Shown piece by piece: positions 1 through 7,218 of a stretch of DNA of 13,919 nucleotides. The notes below the pieces were generated by a model. It saw nothing but the letters and a program-made list of their open reading frames with translations, searched no databases and had not been told where the DNA came from. Origin of the DNA: an uncultured Victivallales bacterium. GTDB taxonomy: Bacteria; Verrucomicrobiota; Lentisphaeria; Oligosphaerales; JAFGRS01. The stretch lies in contig CAILKC010000035.1 in the NCBI GenBank assembly GCA_903834675.1, forward strand, positions 1 through 13,919, in the 5' to 3' direction. How positions within the stretch are numbered: the stretch's first letter is position 1; each line of letters starts with the position of its first letter. A program made the translations under genes and the position numbers.

Positions 1-981
1 CTTACGGATGGACTCGTAGCCTTCCCGCAGGGAACCGTCGGCCTCGATGCAGCCCATGAAGCCCACCTCGCTGACCGGACCGAACTCGCGACGGTGGCAG
101 TCGGCAACCAGACTGTGGTTCAGAACATGGATCAGGAAGCCGACCTTGCGGTCAACCAGGCTGGAGAGTTCCCCGTGCAGCGTCTGCAGCCGTGTCTCAT
201 CCGCGAGGCTACCCCAACCGGTTTCCCCGGCCAACATAGGCTTCCGTACACGGTTGGCGAACTCGACGAAGGCATCGTTTGCCGCACTCGCGCCGTAGAG
301 GTGCGGCGTCAGGATATCGCACCACGGCTCGACCATCTTCAGGTGGTCCAGGACCGGTGGAACGCCGATGGTGATCGGCGCTCTCGCTCCGCTCTTCTTG
401 GCACGGCCGTGCAGGTTTCTCAGCCAGGGCAGAAACACCTCATCCCGCCCACTGTTGAACGGCTCGTTGCACAAGTCCCAAGCGAAGACCCGTTCGTCAT
501 CAACATGGCGCGCCAGGATGTCATCCACGTAGCACTGGAAGTGGTTCACCTCGCGCTTGGGTGAATCCCAGTAGGAAACCATCTCGCTGGAGATGCCGCC
601 GAAGTCGGGAATGCTGTGCCAGTTGTTGAAGAGGCACGGCATTGCCCGCAGGCCCAACCTGCCGACAATGTCGAGGGCTTTGCCGACGTTGCCCACAAAC
701 CGCTCGCGGTCTTGCATGTAGGCGTCGAACGAGAGCCAGAGGCGGATGGCAGTCGTGCCGGGGAAGTGCTCCTTCGCTCGCCCGAGTTCGAGGGCAACCC
801 GCCGTTCGTCGAACTGGCACCAGATCTCAATTCCAGTGGCAGCGTAACTTGGCTGATAGCCGAAGCCACGCACCCAGAAGTACGATGTGTCACTCAGCTC
901 TACCATGCGGACACCCTTGTGCCGTGTTTCCGCTTCATCCGCCTGCAGCTCTGGCGGCAGTTGCCAGAGACCGGCGCGCAT
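1..981 (-). CDS. Clan-A (GH5-like) glycoside hydrolase, C-terminus beyond the window
   Basis: The reading frame is open from an ATG at 981 to the window edge, giving 327 residues without a stop; an in-frame stop at 997-999 limits the 5' end. The protein shows the hallmarks of a (beta/alpha)8 retaining glycosidase of clan A: WDLCNEPF with Glu173 as probable acid/base, TPHLYG (His227) on a later strand, and AGETGWG with Glu253 as probable nucleophile. The inner stretch LWLSFDAYMQD and FNNWHSIPDFGG fits barrel strands. The likely role is hydrolysis of beta-linked poly- or oligosaccharide; the substrate cannot be read from sequence. No signal peptide is visible, so it may act in the cytoplasm. 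No clear Shine-Dalgarno precedes 981, and an inner ATG (MVELSDTSYFW, codon 26, about 906) is an alternative start. It follows the two small genes upstream by 73 bp in the same direction and may be co-transcribed. Family membership (GH5 versus a related clan-A family) is not certain. Confidence 0.85.
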   Translation of the reverse strand, partial: MRAGLWQLPPELQADEAETRHKGVRMVELSDTSYFWVRGFGYQPSYAATGIEIWCQFDERRVALELGRAKEHFPGTTAIRLWLSFDAYMQDRERFVGNVGKALDIVGRLGLRAMPCLFNNWHSIPDFGGISSEMVSYWDSPKREVNHFQCYVDDILARHVDDERVFAWDLCNEPFNSGRDEVFLPWLRNLHGRAKKSGARAPITIGVPPVLDHLKMVEPWCDILTPHLYGASAANDAFVEFANRVRKPMLAGETGWGSLADETRLQTLHGELSSLVDRKVGFLIHVLNHSLVADCHRREFGPVSEVGFMGCIEADGSLREGYESIRK

Positions 982-1054
982 GAACCGTGACCCGTTTCAG
1001 CGATCCTACTCTCGCTCGAACAGATGCGCAACCTTTACCGTACGTCTTAGGCCG

Positions 1055-1375
1055 TCAGGCGACCAGGTGCGCACGGACAACTGCGGCCATGCGGCAGTAG
1101 GCTTCGAACGTGACATGGGTGCCATCTGCGGCGGCGCATTCGACGGCCAGTTGCCCGCTCTCGTCCCGCACGGCGGCGTGATAGTCCAGGAAGAAGCACC
1201 CCGCGGTCTTTGCGGCGGCGTCCCGTAAGGCAGCGTTGATCCGCACGACCGTGTAGAAGATGTTCCTGACCGCCTTGACGGATGTCCGCAGCGTGCGGAA
1301 GCGCTCGATGTCGGCGTAACGCGGATAGGTTGAGTAGAACTTGACGATAGCGTCCGTGTGCTCCTGCTCAAACAT
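1055..1375 (-). CDS. Uncharacterised 106-residue protein, overlaps the HTH gene
   Basis: I do not recognise this family. The ATG at 1375 has a strong ribosome binding site (GGAGGTAGGT, GGAGG at 1385-1389, 9 nt before the start), and the first 8 bp overlap the end of the preceding gene, so the two are probably translationally coupled. The N-terminal half is helical and basic-aromatic (FYSTYPRYADIERFRTLRT, then VKAVRNIFYTVVRINAAL). The second half looks like a small alpha/beta unit (GCFFLDYHAAVRDESGQLAV, then HVTFEAYCRMAAVVRAHL). There is no signal peptide or membrane segment, so it should be cytoplasmic. The good ribosome site, coupled start and ordinary amino-acid composition support a real gene. 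A partner or effector of the HTH-like protein is a reasonable guess from position only; a toxin-antitoxin-like arrangement is possible but nothing in the sequence identifies a toxin. Confidence 0.75.
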   Translation of the reverse strand: MFEQEHTDAIVKFYSTYPRYADIERFRTLRTSVKAVRNIFYTVVRINAALRDAAAKTAGCFFLDYHAAVRDESGQLAVECAAADGTHVTFEAYCRMAAVVRAHLVA

Positions 1376-1652
1376 CGTGACCTACCTCCATGTCCACCTG
1401 GTCGACTCGTACGGGTCCATAGGTGAACAGTTCCGCGCTGGAATACTCTCTGCCCGTGGCTTGGGTCAAGGCATTGCGGATCTTGGCTTGCAGGTTGGGC
1501 GTCAGCCGCCTCCCCTTGCACGCCCGAGACACCATCTTGTGGGTGATCTGCTCGGTCGAGACGGCGACGAGATCGTGTGCCTTGAGGCCATGCTCCAGCA
1601 TGATCTGCGCAAGGGGCTGCTCTCCAAGGTTGTGCTTAACCACAAGGTCCAT
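1368..1652 (-). CDS. Small HTH-like (XRE/Cro-type fold) putative DNA-binding protein
   Basis: This 94-residue protein starts MDLVVKHNLGEQPLAQIM. I chose the ATG at 1652 because GGAGG lies 10 nt upstream (1663-1667); an in-frame ATG at 1679 has no ribosome site. Residues about 10-65 read as a compact helical DNA-binding domain: PLAQIMLEHGLKAHDLVAVS, then STEQITHKMVSRACKGRRLT as helix-turn-recognition helix with a basic KGRR end, then NLQAKIRNALTQATG. This resembles the Cro/C1 or LacI-type headpiece pattern (VSRxxxGRxLTPxxxxKI). The tail contains YSSAELFTYG. It is followed by an unknown small gene with an 8-bp overlap, and by a glycosidase gene 73 bp after that one. It may autoregulate its own row of genes. 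No paralogue is visible in the window. The fold call is by pattern only; a nucleoid-associated or ribosome-linked role would also suit such a small basic protein. Confidence 0.75.
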   Translation of the reverse strand: MDLVVKHNLGEQPLAQIMLEHGLKAHDLVAVSTEQITHKMVSRACKGRRLTPNLQAKIRNALTQATGREYSSAELFTYGPVRVDQVDMEVGHDV

Positions 1653-1662
1653 TGCCGAAACG

Positions 1663-1667
1663 CCTCC
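1663..1667 (-). promoter_or_regulatory. Ribosome binding site deciding the HTH gene start
   Basis: GGAGG on the minus strand lies 10 nt before the ATG at 1652. It supports the inner start over the ATG at 1679, which it would otherwise place inside the coding sequence. Confidence 0.5.
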
Positions 1668-1712
1668 GCCAGCGAACATAGTGCTTGGCTACCATCCTGC
1701 CGAGCCAAGCCC

Positions 1713-1986
1713 CCAAGGCAACCAAGCTGACGGTGCAGTTGCCATCAGGGGTCGGCGATACCCTCGGTGGTTGCGGCATGGCCCAGGGCGGCTGTGCGAC
1801 CACACCACGGAGCCAGCGTCGGCCTCACTCAACCCCCGATGCATCCAGCCGTTCGGGTCAGGGAGAGGGATACCCAGTCCCGTCTCGCCTGTCGCGACTA
1901 CGCCCGTTCCGCGCCAGCGCAGTCCGGTCGCGGACGCACTACACTACTCAGAGCGATGCTCCAAGGCAACCCAAAACTGACGGCGC
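1713..1986. repeat. Imperfect 24-26 bp direct repeat pair
   Basis: CCAAGGCAAC followed by CAAGCTGACGGTGC at 1713-1736 recurs at 1961-1986 as CCAAGGCAAC followed by CCAAAACTGACGGCGC. The copies differ by a short indel and a few bases and are 248 bp apart. The role is unknown; it may be a relic of a dispersed intergenic element or a duplicated binding site. Confidence 0.45.
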
Positions 1987-2133
1987 GGAGCGAAGCCGCG
2001 GTCAACGCTTCTGTAACGGCTGCGGTCACCCCGTCCAAGCAGTACCCGCTCGGTACGCGGCCCATCCGCTCCCCCGCAGGTTGCCGAGTTCAGGACGCAG
2101 GGCAGTCCGGTCGGTGATCTGCGACAGGGGGAG

Positions 2134-2946
2134 CTAGACATTCCCCTCAACCCGTCTGGGGAGCGCCGCCGGAGCCAGGAGTCCATCCCGTTGCACCCTC
2201 CCTCCAAGGTCCATCCCGAAGCGGTCCTTCAGCAGCGCTCGGTACTCCTCGTCACCGGTAACCACTCGTTCCTCGCGACCCCCAGCGGTCGTGGTGATCA
2301 GGCGGTCATTCGACAGGGTGATACGCCCGCCCGCGGTCGCCAGCGAGCAGATTGTCATCCGCGTGAAGATGGAGTCCGGGGAGGTCTGGTGATATTGGCA
2401 CATGGCAGCGAAATCGTGGAGGCGACGAGGGGTCAGGGAGACGACGTAGCGTGCTTCCCAGTCAGACCCCTGCAGCCGCTCGAGTACCCTCTCTTGGCCC
2501 GACCCCGTGAGGCGGTACGAGCTGCCGCGCTGCACACTCGCTTCGTCGCTATCGAGCCGAAGCGGTTCCAGGAACGAATCGCCAAATCCCACATCCGCAA
2601 GCAGACGCTCCGCTGTCTCGACCAGCAGGACAAGATGGTCGAAATCAGGCCCGGGCTGAGCGCCCGCAAACACTCGTGCTGAAAGCCGTGTCACGGTAAA
2701 GCCAAGCCGCTCAAGCAGCCAGCCAAACAGTCCATTGAGCTCGTAGCAGAAACCACCCCGCCGCCGCCGCACGATCTTCTCGTAGAACGCCGAGAGAGAG
2801 AGCACAATCGGCTGCCCCAGATGAATGTCGAGGTTCTCAAAGGGAACGGCAAGCAGGTGTGCCTGGTGGAGCTGCCGCAAGGTCTCGGCAGTGGGCTCCC
2901 TTGGCCCTCTGTACCCTATGCGTTCGAGATAAGCGTGTTCATCCAT
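2134..2946 (-). CDS. Arylamine N-acetyltransferase (NAT) family protein
   Basis: The protein has the size and fold order of the NAT family (about 270 residues) with the full cysteine-protease-like triad: Cys67 in RGGFCYELN, His104 in FDHLVLLV and Asp118 in LLADVGFGDSF, numbered from the ATG at 2946. The N-terminal signature HLLAVPFENLDIHLG is also typical. These enzymes move an acetyl group from acetyl-CoA to arylamines, hydrazines or related amines by a ping-pong mechanism in the cytoplasm; some relatives close amide bonds in natural-product assembly. The natural substrate here is unknown. I prefer the ATG at 2946 because GGTGGA lies 4 nt upstream; an in-frame GTG three codons earlier (2955) overlaps that site. 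The gene starts 37 bp after the stop of the hybrid histidine kinase gene in the same direction, so they may be one transcript. All key residues are intact. Confidence 0.92.
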   Translation of the reverse strand: MDEHAYLERIGYRGPREPTAETLRQLHQAHLLAVPFENLDIHLGQPIVLSLSAFYEKIVRRRRGGFCYELNGLFGWLLERLGFTVTRLSARVFAGAQPGPDFDHLVLLVETAERLLADVGFGDSFLEPLRLDSDEASVQRGSSYRLTGSGQERVLERLQGSDWEARYVVSLTPRRLHDFAAMCQYHQTSPDSIFTRMTICSLATAGGRITLSNDRLITTTAGGREERVVTGDEEYRALLKDRFGMDLGGRVQRDGLLAPAALPRRVEGNV

Positions 2947-2983
2947 GGGTTCCACCCGTCGGACGCCGCCGGAACCGCGACCT

Positions 2984-5425
2984 CTACTGCCGGTCCAGCA
3001 CCTCCCGCACCTTGCAGGCCAAATCGTAGCGTGAGAAGGGCTTGGGCATGAACGGCATGCCCTCGTTCAGCATGCCTCGGTGCAGTATCACGTCGGCGGT
3101 GTACCCGGACATGAACAAACACTTCAGGTTGGGACACTCCTCGGCAACAAGTCCGGCCAGGTCGGGTCCGTTCATGCCGGGCATGATCACGTCGGCGATG
3201 AGCAGATGGATGGGGCCGGAATGTGCGCCCGCCAAGCACAGTGCCTCTTCAGGCGTTTTCGCTGCCAAAACGGTGTAGCCCAGGGCTTCGAGGAACAACC
3301 GCGCCGTGATCCGGACGGACTTCTCGTCCTCGGCCAGCAGGACCGTCTCCGTGCCACGGGGTAGCCTTGCTGGGGTCACCGTAGCCGATCCCGGGTCGGC
3401 CTCCGAGGTTGCTCGTGGCAGGTAGATGTTGAAGGTTGTTCCCTTGCCCACCTCGCTCTGGACCTCGAGGTGCCCATGGTTCTGCTGGACGATGCCATAC
3501 ACGGTGGCCAGACCCAAGCCCGTCCCCTTGCCCACCTCCTTGGTGGTGTAGAACGGCTCGAAGATGTGGTCGAGAACGTCCTTGCTCATGCCGCAGCCGC
3601 TGTCGCTGACTGCCAGCCTGACGTACTCACCGGCGGTCGCGTCAGTGTGCGTGGCGCAGTAGGCTTCGTCGAGCGTAGCGTTCGCCGTCTCGATGGTGAC
3701 CTTGCCCACCCCAGCGATGGCGTCACGGGCGTTGACACAGAGGTTCGCCAAAATCTGGTCGAGCTGGCCAGGATCGATCTTGACCGGCCACAGATGCGTG
3801 CCCGGCATCCAGTTCGCGGCAATGTCCTCGCCCATCAGGTGTCGCAGCAGCTTGAGCATACCGACCAAGGCGTCGTTCAGGTCCAGCATCTTCGGCGCAA
3901 TGATCTGCTTGCGGGCGAAAGCGAGGAGTTGCTGGGTGATGTTCGCCGAGCGCTGAGCGTCGGTGGCGATCTCGTCCAGGTAGCTGCGAATCGGGTGCTC
4001 CGGCGGCAACTCGTCCCGGCACAGTTCAACGTAGCCCATGATACCGCTGAGCAGGTTGTTGAAGTCATGGGCCACGCCACCCGCGAGGCGGCCCACCGAT
4101 TCCAGCTTCTGTGCCTGACGGAGCTGGGTTTCAAGCGCAGATTTCTCCGCCTCGGCGCACTTGCGCTCGGTGATGTCGCGGTGAAAACACTGGATATAGG
4201 ACTCGCCGCCGACGGCAGCCAGGCTGGCCGAAACCTCGAGCGGAAAGACGTGGCCGTCCCGGTGGTAGTGCTCCACCTCAAAGGTGATGCCTTCCCCATC
4301 CCTAATGCGGGCCATACGTTCGGGAACCCGCTGGAAGGTCTCGGGCGTGTCAAGGTCCTTCAGGCGCAAGTGCAGCATTTCTGCCGCGCTGTAACCGTGC
4401 ATCCGGGCGAACGCATCGTTCATGGCCACCAGCGTGCCATCCAGGGTCATGAAGAAAATGCCTTCGCCCGCCCGGTCAAACAGCGCACGGTAGCGCTCCT
4501 CGCTCTGGCGCAATGCCTCCCCCGCCCGCTTGCGCTCGGTGATGTCGTCGCCGATGCTGGCGACACCGGCGACCAAGCCATTACCGTCCCGAAGCACGGT
4601 ATTGCTCCATAAGATCAGACGGCGTGCGCCTGTGCGGGTAACGATCTCATTCTCGAAGCGGTCGGGGGTTCCACCGCTGACGACGGCTTCGAGGAAGAGC
4701 CCATGGACCTGGTCCCGGATTTCGGGCGGCAGAAAGAGGGTAAACCAGTTCCGGTTCAACACGTCCCCACGCTCCCAGCCGGTGAGTGCGAGCAGGGAGT
4801 CGTTGCACATGGTGACCACACCTGCCCGGTCCAGGATGACACCCATGAGCGGCATCCCGTCCAAGACAGCACGTAGCTGCCTTTCACTCCCCCACAACGC
4901 TTCCTCTGCCTGCTTGCGCTCGGTGATGTCCAGCCAGTAGCCCACGACGGCCTCCGGCGCGCCGTGGGCATCCCGCGTCAGGCGACATCCGTCCTGCACC
5001 CAGTGGTAACTGCCATCCTTATAGCGGAAACGGTACTCGGTCAGCACTTCGCCGCGTTCGGGGAGTCGCTCCAACTCCGCCATCACGCGAGGAAGGTCGT
5101 CCGGATGGGTACGGCTGACCCAGAAGCCGGAGTTCTCGACAAACTCGCTGGGCGCGTAGCCGGTCAGGCTCGTAATGTTGGCGCTGACGAACATCGCGCC
5201 GAAGTCGCCCGACGCCTTCGCGGTGTAGATGACGGCGGGGGTGGCCTGCACCAGGAACGCCAGGCGGTTCTCGCTCTTCCGCAGCGCCTCATCCGCCTGC
5301 ATGTGTTCGGCGTTGATGATCTGCTCGTTGAGCAGGCGCACCTCCCGCAGTACCTCATCCGCCTGAATGCGCCCAACGGTGTCACTCGGGACGCCGCCGC
5401 CTACCGGCCTACGCTCGCTGGTCAT
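2984..5425 (-). CDS. Hybrid sensor histidine kinase with three PAS domains and a C-terminal receiver
   Basis: From the ATG at 5425 this is 813 residues. Domain order: short coiled N-terminus with a repeated RxQADE(V/A)LR segment (about 18-52), PAS 1 (50-172), PAS 2 (176-303) and PAS 3 (306-424), each ending in a DITERK linker; HisKA dimerisation domain with phospho-acceptor His453 in GGVAHDFNN (434-507); HATPase with N-box LCVNARDAI (Asn565), G-boxes SDSGCGM and GKGTGLGL (549-671); receiver (694-810) with phospho-acceptor Asp745 in IADVIMPGMNG and Lys795 in MPKPF. There is no membrane span, so it senses a cytoplasmic signal or ligand. The receiver has no output domain, so it probably passes phosphate on to a separate protein or returns it to the kinase. 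I chose 5425 because GAGGTG lies 3 nt upstream; the frame stays open to a GTG at 5593 and includes an ATG at 5542, but those have weak ribosome sites. The acetyltransferase gene follows after 37 bp. Ligand and partner are unknown. Confidence 0.93.
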   Translation of the reverse strand: MTSERRPVGGGVPSDTVGRIQADEVLREVRLLNEQIINAEHMQADEALRKSENRLAFLVQATPAVIYTAKASGDFGAMFVSANITSLTGYAPSEFVENSGFWVSRTHPDDLPRVMAELERLPERGEVLTEYRFRYKDGSYHWVQDGCRLTRDAHGAPEAVVGYWLDITERKQAEEALWGSERQLRAVLDGMPLMGVILDRAGVVTMCNDSLLALTGWERGDVLNRNWFTLFLPPEIRDQVHGLFLEAVVSGGTPDRFENEIVTRTGARRLILWSNTVLRDGNGLVAGVASIGDDITERKRAGEALRQSEERYRALFDRAGEGIFFMTLDGTLVAMNDAFARMHGYSAAEMLHLRLKDLDTPETFQRVPERMARIRDGEGITFEVEHYHRDGHVFPLEVSASLAAVGGESYIQCFHRDITERKCAEAEKSALETQLRQAQKLESVGRLAGGVAHDFNNLLSGIMGYVELCRDELPPEHPIRSYLDEIATDAQRSANITQQLLAFARKQIIAPKMLDLNDALVGMLKLLRHLMGEDIAANWMPGTHLWPVKIDPGQLDQILANLCVNARDAIAGVGKVTIETANATLDEAYCATHTDATAGEYVRLAVSDSGCGMSKDVLDHIFEPFYTTKEVGKGTGLGLATVYGIVQQNHGHLEVQSEVGKGTTFNIYLPRATSEADPGSATVTPARLPRGTETVLLAEDEKSVRITARLFLEALGYTVLAAKTPEEALCLAGAHSGPIHLLIADVIMPGMNGPDLAGLVAEECPNLKCLFMSGYTADVILHRGMLNEGMPFMPKPFSRYDLACKVREVLDRQ

Positions 5426-5428
5426 AAG

Positions 5429-5434
5429 CACCTC
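5429..5434 (-). promoter_or_regulatory. Ribosome binding site deciding the hybrid kinase start
   Basis: GAGGTG on the minus strand sits directly before CTT-ATG, which is close but usable spacing. It favours the start at 5425 over the in-frame ATG at 5542 and GTG at 5593. Confidence 0.5.
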
Positions 5435-5702
5435 AACCCACTCGGTCTGGACTTGCGGAAGCTCAGCTCCGCTACGCCTGACAAACGAGGACGGCGTGCC
5501 AGAGGCCAGGCGAGAAACCTGACTGTCCTGGCTCAACCCCATGTACGGGCACCCTGAGGGCAGATGCCGTGCAGGCGGTCGCGGCAACGTCACCTCGGTT
5601 TCAGCACCGGACCATGATACTGCGTCCGCGGCCTGGGCGCAAGCAACGGCGACCTGTGCAACCAGGGAGTCCGCCTGGGGCGCTGCAGGCGCGCTGCGAT
5701 AC

Positions 5703-5857
5703 CAGCCCAGGGCAACGCCTGGGGAATAGGACGGTTATGGGTTTGAGCCCAGTAGGAGCTACCCTACCACCGCCCCGAGGTCGCACGGACCGCCCCTTCA
5801 GGGCTGAGTCTGCGCTGTGGACGGGTAGGGCTGGTATGAAACACCCCTTTGGGGCTG
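5703..5857. repeat. Cluster of small palindromic (REP-like) elements
   Basis: Three hairpin-forming units are visible: CAGCCCAGGGCAACGCCTGG (from 5703), CGCCCCTTCAGGGCTGA (5791-5807) and ACACCCCTTTGGGGCTGA (5841-5858). The last two share the pattern CNCCCCTTNNGGGCTGA. The same types of unit recur at 13823-13910, there with the CCCCTT..GGGGCTGA type in the opposite orientation. They lie only between genes. They resemble dispersed REP-like palindromes; a role in transcript 3' ends or as traces of a mobilised repeat is inference. Confidence 0.55.
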
Positions 5858-6183
5858 AATAGCACCGCCCATCCTTATCGCACAGGTCGACCAATACCCG
5901 TGCCTCAAGTACTTGTGGACGCACGGAAAGGGCAGGGGAGGAAGATTGGAGCGGGCGGGGGGAATCGAACCCCCAGCGCTAGCTTGGGAAGCTAGGGTAT
6001 TACCACTATACGACGCCCGCTCGTGGAGAACACGGCTACCTTACCGGCCCGGCGGGCCAATGCAAGCTCATCGAAGCCTCAAAAAAAGCGTTCTGGGCAA
6101 CCATGGAGTCGTCTGGAGCGACCCGGTAAAGGTCCTTTGCGACAATGTCAACGACTTGTGGATAAGACGGTTATGATTTTGAG
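5725..6183 (+). repeat. Imperfect 23-bp direct repeat flanking the tRNA gene
   Basis: The 23 bp at 5725-5747 and at 6161-6183 match at 19 positions, with an identical core GACGGTTATG and a shared end TTTGAG. The two copies flank the tRNA-Gly gene at a distance of 436 bp. They may be remnants of a dispersed repeat. They are outside the tRNA body, so a classic tRNA attachment site is not supported. Confidence 0.4.
5947..6020 (-). tRNA. tRNA-Gly, anticodon CCC
   Basis: Read on the minus strand from 6020, the sequence folds into a full cloverleaf of 71 nt plus encoded CCA. The acceptor stem is GCGGGCG paired with CGCCCGC; the D arm is GTAT-AGTGGTA-ATAC; the anticodon arm is CTAGC-TTCCCAA-GCTAG, giving anticodon CCC (reads GGG); the variable loop is 4 nt; the T arm is GGGGG-TTCGATT-CCCCC. 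The discriminator base is U, as expected for bacterial glycine tRNAs, and CCA is encoded at 5949-5947. All stems pair perfectly. Upstream, a weak promoter-like pair TTGCAT-N16-TAAGGT is present but not convincing. It stands alone between the PEGA lipoprotein gene and the hybrid kinase operon. Confidence 0.96.
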
Positions 6184-6228
6184 ATAGGCCGCTAGTGTCC
6201 TGGCTGCGGCTGCCCCTCGCGCCAACCC

Positions 6229-7212
6229 TCACGGCACCGCGAAGCCCTGCTTCCGCAAGCGCACCAAGGCTTCCTCGTTTGGGAATCTGCGCCAGGCGCG
6301 CTCGAACGCCTCTTGAGCCTGTTGACGTTCATTCAAACTGTCCAGCACCGTGACGTAGCTCACGTGCAGCGGCGGGAAGGGTGCGTCGGGGTACGCTTTG
6401 AGGAGTTCTCCCAGCTTGCGGCACAGTGTCTTACGCGCCTGGTTGACCTGTTCGACGGAGCCATAGTCATACTGTTTTTCGGTCACTCTGTCCATCTCCG
6501 ACCAAAGCCGCTCCGCATCTCTCAACCCGGGCGTCTTAACCATGATCGTCACGGCCTCGCCGAATACCGTGGCTGCATCCGCAAAGCGGTGCTCCAGGAC
6601 GTAGTGGTGGGCAAGATCGGCATAGTGCTGAAGGTTGGTCGGCTCCTTTTCAATCTGTTGCCGGTAGTACTCCTCGGTCAGGCTGGGGAGCACTGCGCTC
6701 AGCGTCGCCGGGCCACCGCCCGCGGACGCATCGAAGGTCTGGCTGACGGACTTGCGGTTGGCCAGCATGAAGACGACTTCATGGGAACGCGGCTCCAGTT
6801 GGCGCAGTTCCAGGGGGGTCCGGCCGCGGAACTCGCCATCGACATAGACATCGGCGCCGGTGGGTTCGCTCTCGCAGCGTGCAGCGGCCAGCGTCCCCGG
6901 TAAGTCCAGGGTCACGCGCACGACCCGGTCCGGCGGCGGCTTGGCGGGATCGACCTCGACCGTCTTATCGAGGCACCCCGGCAGAGACAGGCGCAGGCTT
7001 ACGGGCTGCCTGCTGGACGGCGGTAGCTCCACTGGCGTCGTCCCCAGTATCTCGTCGCCGAGCCACACCGTGGCTCCCCCAGGAACGGACTCGACCCGGA
7101 CCGGGTCTTTCCGACAGCCGGCTAGGAACAGCACGACCGCCAGCGCGGCGCCGAGGCAGAGGCCTCGCGGCGGCGGGCGGCACTGAGGATGGATGAAGTT
7201 CGTCATGCGCAT
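6229..7212 (-). CDS. PEGA-domain lipoprotein with TPR-like C-terminus
   Basis: This 327-residue protein starts with a basic N-terminus and a hydrophobic segment (GLCLGAALAVVLFLAGC) ending in a lipobox LAGC with Cys33, so it should be lipid-anchored and extracytoplasmic. Two PEGA domains follow: residues about 38-102 (VRVESVPGGATVWLGDEILG, TTPVEL) and 109-175 (CESEPTGADVYVDGEFRGRT, PLEL). From about 178 to 320 the protein is helical with TPR-like repeats (LQHYADLAHHYVLEHRFADA; QAQEAFERAWRRFPNEEAL). PEGA domains are small beta domains common in surface proteins and near kinases. The ATG at 7212 lies 6 bp after the stop of the large kinase-like gene, so the two are almost certainly co-transcribed; an ATG two codons later (7206) is an equal alternative. 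Its likely role is a periplasmic or surface partner of the kinase-like receptor, perhaps in binding cell-wall or envelope components; this is inference from position and domains. Confidence 0.88.
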   Translation of the reverse strand: MRMTNFIHPQCRPPPRGLCLGAALAVVLFLAGCRKDPVRVESVPGGATVWLGDEILGTTPVELPPSSRQPVSLRLSLPGCLDKTVEVDPAKPPPDRVVRVTLDLPGTLAAARCESEPTGADVYVDGEFRGRTPLELRQLEPRSHEVVFMLANRKSVSQTFDASAGGGPATLSAVLPSLTEEYYRQQIEKEPTNLQHYADLAHHYVLEHRFADAATVFGEAVTIMVKTPGLRDAERLWSEMDRVTEKQYDYGSVEQVNQARKTLCRKLGELLKAYPDAPFPPLHVSYVTVLDSLNERQQAQEAFERAWRRFPNEEALVRLRKQGFAVP

Positions 7213-7218
7213 GATCGC

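Larger units (their letters stand above)
1653..2133. other. Non-coding stretch between the small HTH gene and the acetyltransferase gene
   Basis: No frame here has a convincing protein; the open frames are rich in Arg, Ser and Pro and look like GC-rich noise. It holds the upstream control region of the HTH gene on the minus strand and the 3' flank of the acetyltransferase gene. Visible structure is limited to a 24-26 bp imperfect direct repeat (1713-1736 and 1961-1986), a 12-bp direct repeat GCAGTCCGGTCG (1919-1930 and 2102-2113) and a small hairpin CGCGG-N7-CCGCG (1984-2000). No clear promoter or U-tailed terminator was found. Confidence 0.6.
5426..5946. other. Non-coding stretch between hybrid kinase and tRNA-Gly
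   Basis: No reading frame on either strand looks like a real protein. The part next to the kinase (5426-5593) is open in the kinase frame but probably is leader sequence. The middle, 5703-5857, contains small palindromic elements related to those at 13823-13910. The rest is the 3' flank of the tRNA gene. No clear sigma-70 promoter was found for the kinase operon. Confidence 0.6.

Noticed and set aside
94..564. Plus-strand 156-codon frame at the left edge
   Set aside because: It is antisense to the glycoside hydrolase, whose catalytic motifs show that the minus strand is the coding one.
3470..4612. Long plus-strand open frame (380 codons) opposite the hybrid kinase
   Set aside because: It is antisense to well-conserved PAS, HisKA and ATPase coding sequence and its translation has no recognisable domain; long antisense frames are expected at this GC content.
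5426..5593. 56-residue N-terminal extension of the hybrid kinase (GTG at 5593 or ATG at 5542)
   Set aside because: Weak ribosome sites and no recognisable domain; the ATG at 5425 has GAGGTG directly upstream. Not fully excluded.
5947..6020. tRNA-Gly as an integration site for a mobile element
   Set aside because: No integrase gene and no repeat of the tRNA 3' end were found in the window; the flanking 23-bp repeats lie outside the tRNA.
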